Shown here: piece after piece, positions 9,730 through 24,479 of the stretch
Position numbering within the stretch: position 1 is the stretch's first letter
Layout: every line of letters begins with the position of its first letter
NCBI GenBank assembly: GCA_963989245.1
Contig: OZ022346.1
Location: forward strand, 44,716,997-44,780,996
Source of the DNA: Nansenia antarctica
Taxonomy: Eukaryota; Chordata; Actinopteri; Argentiniformes; Microstomatidae
Reading direction: 5' to 3'
DNA: 64,000 bases
Program-made: the position numbers and the translations under genes
The notes under the pieces: model-generated
Database searches by the model: none
The model's input: the letters and a program-made list of their open reading frames with translations, nothing else
Told to the model about the DNA's origin: nothing

Positions 9730-11073
9730 CTGAGACATTGGGGAAGTATGGTCATGTGGAACTCTTATTTTCAGCTGGCGCAAAACAAACAAGTCCAAAT
9801 GCAGGCGTATTTGCAATTTGTGCCGCCGGTAATAGATGAAAAATACCACTGCGCTTTAGTGGGTCGAGTAGAGGTAAATAGAGATGTGTTCATGGCAATA
9901 AGCAGGTGTGAAGAGCTATCATGTGTGTTGAAAAATATGCCCCTTGAAAGCAGCACTCATATTTCAGACACAGACTGTTTTTTTTACACCGTTAAAATAG
10001 AGCCTAAATGTGCAAGACTCTGTGGCCATGGAAACTGAAAAGTGACTAATGGTCATGTGGTACACTTCCCCTGAACTGCACTGACATTCTCAACCTGGGT
10101 CCAAAGCAAGCCACTGGTTATAATGATAATATACGTATATAGTCATATTCAGCACCTATCAATTCTTTCCGCAGCTGAGGCCATAAGGAAAAGAAGAGAA
10201 AGGAAAGACACCAGTTGTAGTTAGGAGTATTGGGTACACCGCCACTTTGTATGCTGGATTTCACATGGACAACTACCATGAAATGCTTCCACTAAGTTAA
10301 ACGTTCATCCATCCTGGTATATGTACTCACTAGGCACCCAACCACAAACCAGAGATGTCAGAGATTTCAATCTTTCAGTTAACCATTTGTCAGAGTACAA
10401 GTGTCAAACTGAGATGCTGGGTGTGGCAGGCAGGCAGAACAGGATGTGGCAGGAGAGTTTCTCTTGCCTTAGTGGAGAGCAGCTTGTTGAGGTACACTTC
10501 CTTCAGTTTCAGCTTCTTCCTCTCTGGGTGCTTCTTGTGGTCCTGGTCAACGTCAGGGTCAATCTGGGGTCAAAGAGCTCCTTTAGTCAATCCAATCCAA
10601 CACACACCACGAGGGCCATAACCAAATTCAATGATTAGAGTTTTGTGCCTATACTTTAGAAATACGATGAATAGAACTGACTGGATACCGTAATCCACAC
10701 TCCATAAAGTAATTTGCATGCATGTGTAATCGATGATGGAACCTTACCAGGTGGAAGTATTTTGTGGAGAAGTTGTGATCATCTGTAACGAAAAAAGACA
10801 GAATATCAGGTCACCATCAGGACTGTAAACTGAGAACTTCTCTAAAAAAAAATGTTTCCTGTTTCCTGACTGCTTATCTCAGAGTGGTTTTTCAGCTTGT
10901 GTGCTTGCGACAATCTCACATTGCAGCAACTATACAAGGAACTAACACCCGTTGCACACTATATTTAGTCTATGGTGAGTCCTGTGCATGTATGCATGCG
11001 TGCGCGTGTCATCCTGTGCGTTAAAAGCACTTTGAGCTACAACATTTGCAGAAAAAGTGCTATACAAATAAAG

Positions 11074-11106
<33 letters not shown>

Positions 11107-13679
11107 GTCATAAGCGTTGACCCCCCATCCCCCACCTTTTATTCACTAACGTCTAATGCAGCATGAACTGGGTGGACAAGGTCTCCAGGAAGCACCCTCA
11201 CCTTTCAGGCTTCCCTGGGGGCTCAGTGGGCGGTGGGGCGTCCTAGAGAGCACCTTGATGGACGCTCCATCTGGTACCTGCAGACAGGCGGACGGACAGA
11301 GGGACACACTACAGTCACATGGTAGCACACAGCTCCCAATATCTGGGTCATTCCATAAATGAGGGGGCCAAAGTGTGACATTGGGGGTCAACATTTTGGG
11401 GGGTTCACTACAGATTGACATACAATGTTCAGTACATAGGTTAGGATGTCTAGTTTCAGGAATCTCTCTCTCACACACACACACACACACATTGACCATG
11501 AAAAATCTAACAAATATGTGGTTTAGTGGGCCTAGCACTGTCGATCTGCCATACCGCCATAATATCAAACGCAAGCAAAAGTGACCCACTTTGGTGAGCT
11601 TCAAAATTGTTCCACACATGAACCACGACGTGAACAAAGTGTAATACGAGTTTTACTTGGCATTTAGATGGTATTATAATAAAATGATGTATAACGATTA
11701 ATAAAACCATAGAATAAGAAGGGTATAGTTTTGAGGATGAATTTCATTGACAATCACATCGTCAAGTACTCTCCATAATAGATCATCCGGTAAATTCCAT
11801 CTTTGACATCTGGTCATATTGTTTTATTTATATATATGCTAACGACTGGTAGTACGTTTTTACATGCTTCCGTGGACACACTCCTTCCATTCAGTTAGAG
11901 CATAATAAACGCAGTCATGTTGACTAGTGAGACTAATGGGTTTTAATCTCATTTGGGGTTAATCTGGTTCAGCCTTGTGACAGACAGCTGACAGCTAGCC
12001 TCGTACAGAGCTAATCCCCTCCTGTTGCCTTCAGACCGCTACAGACGTAAGCAGTGCTTACGGAAGGATTCACTTTCAACAATACCCTGGTTACTCTCTG
12101 TACTCGTGGTTTGTTAAACATTAAGCAACTCATTCTATAATATAACCTCTTTTTTTCGTTCATCTACTAGATAGTTAGCTAGGTAGGTGACGATAGGAGA
12201 CGATAACAAGGACCCAAAAAACGCGAGCTTATCCTTGTTTCCTGTCGGTAGGATGACGGCTAGCGTACCTTGAGCGTGCTGAGCGTGTTGAGCATGGTCA
12301 CGCCCCCTAGGACCTCCGAGGTGGCGTCCACTTCCATCAGAGACACGAACGTGCCGGCCGTCTCGCACTCTACAGAGGGAGAGAGACGTGGTGGTAGTTA
12401 AGACTGACAGGCTGGTCCTGTGAGTGTGTCCAGTGAGTGTGTCCTGTGAGTGTGTCCAGTGAGTGTGTTCAGACTTACGAGCTGTTCCTGTGAGTGTGTA
12501 CAGCTTCCAGTCGTTAGAAAAAGGGCACACTCATCCCACACTATGAACGCCTCATGCCTCACGCGGGGTCATTCTGGTACAACGTATTTCTCAGGGTAGT
12601 AGTAGTAGTGGTGGTGTGATCTGTGTATGTTGTTTCTCCCAGCTGTGCGGTGTAGTTCATGTGCAGTAAAGGTGTGTGTGTGTGTGTGTGCGTGTGATGT
12701 GTGTGTGTGATGTGTGTGTGTGATGTGTGTGTGATGTGATGTGTGTGCGCGTGCGTGTGTGCGTGCGATGTGCGTGTGATGTACGTGTGTGTGTGCGCGC
12801 GCGCGCGTGTGTGTGTGTGTGTGTGTGACGAGGCCTGTATCGATCTGATCCAGTAGTGATGATGGACGTCTCTACTCACGGATGTGGAGCTCCCTGAGCG
12901 GGGTGTTGTAGGGGAAGCCAAACTTGGTCTTGAAGGCCAGGAGGATCTTCTCCTTGACCTGCTGCACCGTGTCACAGCTGAGGGCGCTGACCTCCAGAGG
13001 CTCACTGACCTTCCCATCTGTGTCCACCTCAAACAGCACCTTCAGCCTCTGGGGGGAATAGGTGAGTACACCGCCAGGTAGAAGTGACACAATTCCTAAT
13101 GTTTGTTCACATGTGGCACAGATCGGATATGTAACATGTACGTGTAACCAGTAAAAAAAGCCTATTTGAATCGGATATTCTCCCATCCAATCCAGGCCTC
13201 TCATACGGGACTCAATCAGATACGAGTCTGGTGTGTGTGTCATTTCGACCACGATCTAACTAGGCAGGTCGCATACTGTATATAACTCTCTATTCCGATT
13301 CGCCCGTCATTGAAAATACGGCGGTCTTCGCATGTCTTGATGACATTTGAAGACAGTGAAGTCCTCTTTCTTCTCCGTCTTAAAATGTGCACAATATTTT
13401 GTGGACCTCTAAACATACTTCGGAAAGCAATGCCTTTATATTATAATATATATAAAAGGGATAGTTTCTGTCTCGTTCGCGTCCATTGCAAGTGCCGGCC
13501 TTCTGTTTACTGTAACCAAAGCGTGTACGCCACGGTGTAAATGCAGCCTAACTGTATGCAGCAGGTCGCAGAAATGAAAGAGTAGAGACTTGTTTCTAAA
13601 AATGGAATTATTCAGAAAGAACCGCCAAGGCTGTCTCACCGCCATGGCTAACCGCCATCTGAATCTGGATCAGTGGGTA

Positions 13680-13712
<33 letters not shown>

Positions 13713-14705
13713 TGATGTGTTGTGTTTTCTCTTTCCTGTGACAAACACTTCATTACCCTGTGTGATGAAAACTATGGTATATGTATCTCAGTGCAGCATC
13801 GGGGCCTACTGGGTTGAAAACTGGTTAGGCTTACAGAGGCTCTCTAGGTCCATTCCAGATTTAAGTTGTTCGTAAATTCATAATGAGATTTTATCTGAGC
13901 CATATTCAGCCATATTCATGTTTCCTGACATTTTTAGACATACGGAAACCAAGAAAAAAAAAAAAAAAGATATGGAAACCACCAGTTTCCAACCTCCATC
14001 AACCACAAAACAGATACCAAGACACTGCCTCAGATAACGATAAAGACTCATCATGGGGACTCTAACTCTAAGGAAAGCGTCATGAAATCTTACATAATTC
14101 ATTGTCCTAGCACAGTTACAGTTTTTTACGGTCGCGTAAAGAGACACTAACTAGCATAATCTAAGGAAGAATATGTACAGTAGTGTGAGTCTTTATCATT
14201 GAAATTGAGTTGTGTGTGTATTGAAATATAGCTGAAAACTGCAGATCTGTTTGGTGTGTATCATTTTATTACAGTTTTTTACGGTCGCTAAGTCACAGTG
14301 TGCAATACTGAAGTCAGAGTCACAACTCTTCATCCAGTCAGCAAAGCAGAAGTCCATGTGGGCCAAACTGTGACTCTTTCTCTGTGATTTTTACATTGCT
14401 GCTTTCACACACAATGCATCAATGACCACGTTCTCCAAAATCCATAACACTTCTCTCATTCAAACTCCGACACCTGCAAAACACTATGTATTTGCAACCT
14501 GTTTTTCCAATGTTAACACACTGTGTTCAAAACTGTGAAGAACACATTCAAAACAGAATGATTTGGTGCATTTTTGCAGTAATCATATTTCTATCATATA
14601 TGACCGAAAGCTCGCAATAAACAGTTTTTTTGCACAGTGTTTGAGTGTTTTTTTAACCACATACTAACTTCCTTTTCCTGCCAAATACCTTCCTCACCAT
14701 TTGCC

Positions 14706-14763
<58 letters not shown>

Positions 14764-15584
14764 CGTGCGTGCGTGTCTGTGTGTGTATGTGTGTATGCGT
14801 GTGTGCGCGCGTGCGTGTGTGCGTGTGTGTGTGCGTGCGTGTGCGTACCATAGTGCTGAACTCCTGGGCCTGCCACAGTAGCCAGTCTTCGTTGAGTGTG
14901 TACAGAGCCTTCTCTGTCACTGAGTCCACCGGGCCCTTATGCATCTGCTGGGTCAGCGCACACACCAGCAGGAACAGGGGCTGGCCCACACTCTCCTGGA
15001 GAACACACACACACACACACACACACATAGTTTAACACACACATGCAAACAAACAGTAGGCACCATCCATGGACTCACATTCAGTCAGGTACCATAGAAG
15101 TTACAAACATACATTTACATTTACATTTAGCAGACGCCTTTATCCAAAGCGACTTACCACAAATACATTTGAATCATCTATCCATCGTTCATCACAGGAA
15201 AAATGTATCTATGCTCGGGCCAGGGGCCATTGGCAGTCATAAATACTAGAAGGAGGAATTATGTTTTTTTTTATTTTTATATCCATGTTGTCCACGCACA
15301 CCAGGGGAAGCTGGTGGCCGCAGAAATCGGAGGACGGGCTCATTGCTACGCATGGGATGGAATAAGAAATTCGTCATCCCGTTCCATGCGTTACAATGAG
15401 CCCGTCCTCCAATTTCTACCTCCACCAGCCTCCCCTGATGCACACATACACATGTACGTTGACTTGCGGAGACAAAACGACACGTGTCGTGAACTAAACA
15501 AAAGTGACACGGCGCCTACGGTACACGTCACGACAAACCGCCCGATGAAGCTGTGTTAGAGAGATGTGGAACGACGGACGGACG

Positions 15585-15616
<32 letters not shown>

Positions 15617-15914
15617 GACAGACGGATGGACAGACAGACAGACTGACCCTGAGGAAGCCGTAGAGACAGATGGACATCCAGTTGGTGAGGAGCTTCTCCA
15701 CGATGGACTCCGTGCGTCGCAGCATGAGTTTGGTGTTGGTGGTGTTGCTGGGGTGGTCCATCAGAGCCCTCAGCAGGACCTCCATCACCTGGGTCAGGTA
15801 GGGCAGGTCACCGTGCAGGGCCACGGTCAGCAGAGACGCCACCGCACACCTGGAGACGCACCACACACATCACACACACACACACACACAACACACACGC
15901 ACACGCACGCACGC

Positions 15915-15967
<53 letters not shown>

Positions 15968-17806
15968 CCTTTACTGCACATGAACTACACCCACCGCACA
16001 GCTGGGAGAAATGACACACACAGATCTCACCACTACTACACCTGAGAAATAACTCTGGTGTACCAGAATGACACCCACACCTGACCCGCCTCTACATCAG
16101 AACCGTGGCTTAGTGTTCTCGGGCTCGAGGCTGAGGACAAGGACTCACTTGTCCTTGACGGTGAAGGTCTTCTGCTCCTCCATAGCGTGGACCAGCGAGG
16201 TGAGGAACAGCTGGTTCTGGATCAGTCTGGCCAGGGCCCGGCAGCTCTCGTCGGGCTGCACCGCCACTCCGTCCTGACCACAGGAGACACGCGGCTGCTG
16301 AAGGTTCTGTCGCCGTAACAACCGCATTGCCCAACGGTCCCAGACGAAGTCATTCAGACATTCAGACTCACCTGACCGATGTCGTTGATGCATGACGTCA
16401 TCACAGGTCCACCCTGGAAACCGAACAGGATCAGACGGAGACATAGGATGGAATAGGATCAAACTGTAAGAAGTGACGACCCGTCTCTGCGTCACACGGA
16501 ACATGTTCAAAGTGCTACTCTGTTTCCAGCTCATACGTACGTCGGGGAAGAAGATTCTGGAGGCAAAATGCTTGTAGTCCAAGAAAGGGATGGCTCCGAC
16601 GTTTTCAATCATTTCGGACTTGTCTGTCTGCAGGTCAACAAAACCTGGAGAACAAGAGGGTTGGGAGGCATGAAAGTGTGTGTGCTGCCTTACATGAGTG
16701 TGTGTATACTTTCCCTCCAGTATCTTCTCTGGGTAAATAAAGGTGTTATATATAAACTCAGGTTTGGTCGATTATTTCTCTGTTGTTACAATGCTAATTG
16801 GCATTGTATTTGATATCGTTGGAAAGCCTGTTTGTTTACCTTGACAATGATGTCCAACTTGTAAGGATCATGCATTTGTGGGATGAGCAGCACAGCTGAT
16901 TATGTGGGTAGCGCCCAAGTAAAATCTGGCAAAATTGCCAATGCTAAACAGTGTATTTAGTGAGGCTGATAGGCATAACAATTGTGCATTTTATGACTAA
17001 AGCATGAAACGTTCTACAGTGTTTCTATAGACTGTAAACTTCATTTTTAGACGTGGAACCACTTCAGATTTGACCTCTGGCGTCAGGTAGACTCTAAAGA
17101 AATGTCACTAATTTTCAGGAGTAAAATATTTCTGCAAATCATTCTAGAATTTAACTGTGCAATCTAGAACTTCCATTAACTGCAATAATAAAATAAAGTG
17201 ATTAATAGTTATTAATAGTATACTATGTTCTTTTTTCTTCTTTTTTTCAGTTTATTATTTTGTATCATTTTGATCATTCTATGATCATTCTATCATTCTA
17301 TAGTATAATATGATATATTATTATCATTCTAAGGAACATTTTAAAAAATGAAAAATAAAAAATAAAGTTTAAATTATATATTTATATATACTGTATATAT
17401 TATTTTTTCTTTTCTTTTCACTTTATTATTTTTAAAAATAATTTTTATCATTGTATGACCATTCTAGAGTCTACCTGACACCAGAGGTCAAATCTGAAGT
17501 GGTTCCATGTCTAGTTTACAGTCTATAGAAGTTTACAGTCTATAGAAACACTGTAGAAAGTTTCATGCTTTAGTCATAAAATGCACAATACCTTCCATAT
17601 ATGAGCTTATCTGACGCACTAATTCTCCTGTTGGTATTCACTCTTGTTTTGAGTTCCAACAACAGAGTTTTTATTTATATAAATAAATAAAAATATATAA
17701 TATATATATATAGTCTGTGTGTGTGAAAGGGAGACATAGGTCCCCTCTACAAAACCAACTGTCATGATCCCCATGTAGTCAGAAACATGTGTTTGAATGT
17801 GTGAAA

Positions 17807-17882
<76 letters not shown>

Positions 17883-18719
17883 AAGAGGCTGGCGTGACCA
17901 TGACAACTAACCTTGTCTGATCTGGTTTCGGACGTCGGCCTCGAGCAGTTCGAGCTGCTCGTTCATTTTCTCGGTGAGTGTCCTCTGTTTGTTCCGGTAG
18001 AACCATAACACCACAGCTGCACACAGACAGACATGTTTCACAAACCCCCACCTGACACAAGCTGCCCTATCCAACCCACCCGGTCACGACACGGTTTGGG
18101 TGGGTTGCCAGCGTCTCTAACACACAGTCGAACACAGAACAACAAGCCCATCATGACACTTCATTAAAATATCCTAAAATACTCACCTATGATAATGAAA
18201 GGTATGACGACAAGGATTGCCAGGAGGGAGAGGAGAGTTTTGGGATTCACAAGGTTTATTGTGACGTTTCCAAATGTTATCTGATAAACAAGAACAGTGT
18301 GATGTGTTTTTAGATGGTTCGGGCACTTTTCCAAGGACAGTTTTCCTGAGCTACTGATAAAAGGGGGGGGAGAAATGGTAAAGGAGTCCTTTGTTAAAAC
18401 ATTTTTTTTTTTTTAAACCATTCAGGTTTTCAGCTGAATAAGAAATGTACCCGTAGAGACTTTATTGGCGGTTGTTTGTATCGAATGTCACAGGTGACAG
18501 AGTCGGTCCCACTGCTGGTCTCTATGCCGATCAACTCGCACTCGTACTCCTCCTCCCCGTTTACACCCACAACCCTGATCTCTGCTTTGGTGATGTTCAG
18601 CAGGTCAGACTTTTTCTGAAATTAAAAGACAGAACACACTTTATTATTAATAGTATTATTGTACATGTGTATACGTGTGCTTCAGTGGATGTGTGCCAGA
18701 GTGAGAGAGAAAGAAAAAT

Positions 18720-18778
<59 letters not shown>

Positions 18779-19123
18779 ATGAAAGTGAAGAGAAGAGAAA
18801 TGGAGAGAAGAAAAGAAGTGAAAGAGAACGGGTATTGTCAAGTTCCTACCTACCTGTCTGTCTCTCTCTATCTTTATCCTACCTGTCTGTCTCTCTATCT
18901 TTATCCTACCTGTCTGTCTCTCTATCTTTATCCTGTCTGTCTCTCTCTCTCTATCTTTATCCTGTCTGTCTGTCTCTGTCTCTATCTTTATCCTATCTGT
19001 CTGTCTCTCTCTCTCTATCTTTATCCTGTCTGTCTCTCTCTCTCTCTTTATCCTGTCTGTCGGTCTGTCTGTCTCACTCTGTCTTTATCCTACCTGTCTG
19101 TCTCTCTCTATCTTTGTCCTACC

Positions 19124-19160
<37 letters not shown>

Positions 19161-19927
19161 GTATCCTACCTGTATGGTGACCCGTAGGCTGTTCCCCGCC
19201 TTAGTGGAGGTGAAGCTGGTGAAGTGGGGGTCAGGGTGGTAGGTGAGCAGGGATGAGCACACCAGGGTTTGGTTGGCCACTCTCACAGACACGTTGGTTG
19301 TCACCGGCTTCTCTATGTTATCATAAGGAGGTGTGAGGTACGACAGATTCTGTAAAGAGACAGAGACATAAGAGACAGAGACATAAGAGACAGAGACATA
19401 AGAGAGAGACACAAAGTCATATTAGAAATGGGCTTAGCTCAGGTTTCTATAGCACGCTTTAAGAAAGTGATAGTTTAGTATGGTCTGTATGGTAGCGTGT
19501 GTTTGGATGCCCACCCCATTGCTGTAGTTGGCGATGATCTTCTGAGGGGCGTGGCCATGCACGACGCCCTCCACAAACTCCAGCTGTGAGCCCAGGACCA
19601 TGATCCTCCTCTTCCCACTGAGGGTCATGGCGGAGAGAAGAAGAAAACAACCAATCAGAGGAGGGCTTAGAGAAACATGGTTCATCCCCCAGTGCTGATA
19701 CCAAAGCAGAAGAGGAAGACATGTCAGACTTTGTTGGCACAGATGAGAAAAAGAGAGAACTGAAACAGGTATTTGTAGCACTGTTGCATGCAGAGACTTC
19801 TGAGAAGTACCACACTATCTTTCCCCATCAGACCCCCTGGCTTTAATTACTGGCAGGCCTCTGTACTACTGCACAGCTCTGCCCCAATGGGAAATAGGGC
19901 TATACAAATGCAATTCATTACTATTGT

Positions 19928-19968
<41 letters not shown>

Positions 19969-20066
19969 TGTGTGCGCGTGCCTGTGTGTGTGTGTGTGTG
20001 TGTGTGTGCGCGTGCCTGTGTGTGTGTGTGTGTGTGCGCATGCCTGTGTGTGTGTGTGTGCGCGTG

Positions 20067-20108
<42 letters not shown>

Positions 20109-20204
20109 CCTGTGTGTGTGCGCGCGTGCCTGTGTGTGTGTGTGTGTGTGCACATGCCTGTGTGCCTGTGTGTGTGTGTGTGCGTGCCTGTGTGTGTGCG
20201 CTTG

Positions 20205-20242
<38 letters not shown>

Positions 20243-20548
20243 CATACCTAGCCCAGGTGCTGGTTGGTTTCAGCCCGGTGCAGGACGGGGAGGACCGGTA
20301 GGTGAGACTGGCCGTGCCGAGACAACGACCGTCTGGCACTACGGCACACACTCTGGCCACGCCCTTATCCCCGCTGGGGATGTGGAAGGTCAGGCTGGTC
20401 CCAGTGTGGTTCAACACAGGCGACCTGACCATGTAGGGTTAGGGTTAGGGACATACAGGTCATTATCAGGTCAGACAAAAAACCATAGGCGGATATCAAC
20501 ATTAGAGAGTCAGATACGAACATATACATTCTCATTCTTCCACAATAG

Positions 20549-20589
<41 letters not shown>

Positions 20590-22144
20590 GAAGAAGAAGC
20601 AGAAGAAGCAGCAGCAGCAGCAGAAGAAGAGGAGGAAGAAGAAGAAGAAGAAGAAGAAGAAGAAGAAGCAGAAGAAGAAGAAGAAGAAGAAGAAGCAGAA
20701 GAAGCAGCAGCAGCAGCAGAAGAAGAGGAGGAAGAAGAAGAAGAAGAAGAAGAAGAAGAAGCAGAAGAAGAAGAAGAAGAAGAAGAACATGGCCTTAGGG
20801 CTGGGCTTTGATGTGTGTGCATGTGAGCAGCACATCACGTTTGTATAAGAGACTGAACACTGTCCAATGGTGTATCTTTATGTTCACTCACTCCTTTGGA
20901 TTGCAGTCCATGTTCCCTTGGATCCGCACCCTGGTCACATGACCCAGGTTCTGGCCAGTCATCAGGGCGTGGTTCCTCCCATAGAAGGACAGGACACTGG
21001 GTGTGATGGAGGAGATGATTGGCTCCTTACATAGACACGCACAGAGAAAACATCTCTGATGAGGACAGTTGCAAATCATTGCATATACTATACAGTAAAT
21101 ATCTCTCTCTTGGCTTACTCGTTTGGGGATCCAGGTTTGGTTCGGAAAACTTCCTACAATGACTTTGTGAAAATAACAAGACAACAAAAATAGTTGACTG
21201 ATGGAATTTAGAAATTGTTTTCTGATATAACGAACAGTATGAAACAACGCTACAACAACGCTACAACAACGCTGCAGAGATCAGTCATGAGATCAGTCAT
21301 GAGTTCTGTCCCTTCGGCAAAGTCGTCTGATGGACTTACACCACTGTCCACAGTGAACAGAGTGGTGCCTATTCCATCAGGGACAAAGATTCTATTCACA
21401 AACTTCTTCAGTTATTCCTCAAGGTCAGTCTCATTTGAGATACAATATCTTTACAAGAGAGGCATGGACCTTTCGTATATATACATATACTGTATATATA
21501 AACTGTATAAACTAAAACGTTCGGAAACGTTATTTCGGTCGATTATTCCTCCTGTTTAAAAATACCAATTGGTATTGTATTTTATATCGTTGGAAAGCCT
21601 GATTAGTCACCTTTACAACGAGGTACAACTTGTAAGGATCATGCATTCGTGGAATGATTAATTCCAACACTTACTTGTATATATAATTGTACACTTATGG
21701 TAAGTGGGCTCTGACACCTAACCCCATGAAAAACAGGAACCTTTCACCGTCACCAAAGACACACTTTTTTGTTCACCAAATTCAAGATGCGTCATGTCAC
21801 ACTGTATAAATAAGCTGATGCACAGTGCAGTGTGATCGAAACTTGTGCTGCACTTTAATTCACTCTCAGAGTCGACCTTACACAAGGAGGCTTTGCTCTT
21901 GTGACATTATGGAAAACACTTGTCAGTACAAGTACAGTAGATGAAGATGCTTGCTCAATTTGGTTGGGGGTAGGAGATAGGAGTTGAGCAATTATTTCAG
22001 TTTCTGTTGGGATCTGTTGTTGTGTGAAGAGCTATGCCCCCCCCCCCCCCCCCCCCGCCCAAGCTTCAGGATCTCAGCTGGGATCCCATCAGGTCCTTTT
22101 TGTTCTCTGATAGCCTGGAGAACTTCAGAGAAATTCTACACATG

Positions 22145-22208
<64 letters not shown>

Positions 22209-22547
22209 CCCTTTTCTCATCTTCCACTTCCCCAAAATGAAAATGCGAGCTGCTAAGATGCTGATTAAAAAGGAAAGATAAGTGAGCAGAGGGGTGGACT
22301 TACAGAGTAGTTCATCCCTGATGAGTCACTTTTGCAGAGATCCTCCTAAGGAAGGAAGTGAGAGAGTGTGTTCATGAAAAGGAGACAGAGACGGACACAG
22401 GAAGGATGTGTGACAGGAAGGTTTCAGTTGCTCAGACAGAGTTGAAGGAGTTAGGTGTGTGTGGCAATGAAGGTTGACAAAATGTCATGTTGGTGCATTG
22501 TGAATATTGACCATGACACACACACAAGAGTGTATCTACCTGTACAG

Positions 22548-22580
<33 letters not shown>

Positions 22581-22727
22581 TTACCTGTACAGGCCCTGTG
22601 TTAACCTTTCTAGGTGCCCAGGAGCAGGCCTGATTTGTCCAGCTACACCCAGCAGTGATGCACTGAGAGCACCTGAGTGGAACACAGATACATCATAAAA
22701 AGCACACACGTGCGCACACATGTACAT

Positions 22728-22791
<64 letters not shown>

Positions 22792-23580
22792 GGTTGCCAA
22801 TGTTGAAGAAACTAAAGCCAAATAATTTTTGTTTGTGTACCTGTACATTGGATGTAATAGAAGCAATTCTGATTCTGATTCTGATTCTCATTTAATGCAA
22901 TCATATCTGCACTTTCAAATCCGTAGTGTACAAATGACTGTAGATCACTACTACTGTATGAAGGTGCAGTGTGGTCAGCATTAAAAGGAAATGGCCCAAG
23001 TGGGATTTCTCCACATCCTGCCCATCTGACTTACAGAGCAGCGGTAGGCTGTCCAATGACGACTGAGCAGTTAGTTAGCATCAGTTTTTCAATCCAATTC
23101 CCTTTCCCCACTCGTATCCTCATGGTGACCTCCAGGCCTGTGAGCATGAACAGAATAAAGACCATTTAGCATATGAAGCTTATTTACTGTATTTCACAGG
23201 AGGGGTAAAGCTGTATGTTCTTGTTCTTAAACTACGTTTAGGAGGTTAGCCTAGTTCTGGTTCAGAGTCAGCTTTGAGTCTACACAGTGCATGGTTGAGA
23301 ATAGGTTTGGGTTAGGGGATTGCTGATCTCCACATTAGTGCTAAGGAGAAAAATATTCCTTGAGAAATCCTAAACAGAATAGGCTTTGGTTGTCTTCCGG
23401 AGAGGTCAAAGGTCACTGACCCTCGGCAGGGAGCAGGTCGCTGGGGAACCTGCAGGAGCAACGTGGGAACACTGGGGCGGGGCTTGTTTGGTCACACAGG
23501 ACACGGTTGAAGTTACACGCAAGGGTGGGAGTCCCTGATCCTGATACACTCAGGTGGGTCTCGACAGTTAGCGTGATCTC

Positions 23581-23643
<63 letters not shown>

Positions 23644-24432
23644 AGAGTGATGGGTCAGTACACACCATATTCAACTCCGCCTCAATCTCTCAATCAGTAC
23701 ATGATGTAGTAATGCAGATGTGGCCAAGGGGGGTGAGTGAACTGTCTAACCAACCAATGAGAGACCTTGCTCCCGTTTACCTGTCCGCTGCTGCTTTTCT
23801 CCACTTGGTAAGACACCATCCTCTGCAGACTGGAGTCCTTGGGGATGGAGAGCCAGAGGGAAGCATGGCATTCATCCTGAAAGGTGCATCTAGAACAGCC
23901 CACATGGGGTTAGACCAAGCAGGAGGTTTAGACTTAGTAAATGAGAAAGAGACACATTTGTGTCTACACAAAGTATATTCACAGCAAATGTTATGTCACG
24001 CCATTGTTATTGTTAAGTGGCATGTTGTCAGCGGTGAACACAGAAATCGGTGAGCTATCTGTTTGATCAGTCCAAAAATACATGTGCCTGGTGAATGACT
24101 TTTCAAAGAAGAAATATGGTTTGTCCTGCAAAAAACCCTGAGTACATTATCAAAACATACAGAATCGGTAATCGGTATGGGCACTACGTTTCTTCATACA
24201 TACAGCTGATATGTTGATTCTACAAATTAAAACTACTGTAGGAGAAAGACAGCTTTACATAAGACGCATTTGGTCGTGCTGAGGAGGGTTAAGAATGTGT
24301 GTGTGACTGACCTGTCCTCAGACTCACACCAGCCACAGAAGGGGTCCTTTGCAGCCCAGCAGTCCGTCAGAGTCTTGTGTGTACCGCACTGAGCCACAGG
24401 GACACGCCTCATCTAGAACACACACGTGCGCC

Positions 24433-24479
<47 letters not shown>

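Noticed and set aside
9658..10038. 126-aa + strand open frame
   Set aside because: It is antisense to plxnc1 exon 27 and its intron, with no known motif; exon 27 on the minus strand explains the open part.
14849..14995. Separate + strand gene over 14637-15035
   Set aside because: The non-repeat part is the reverse complement of plxnc1 exon 21.
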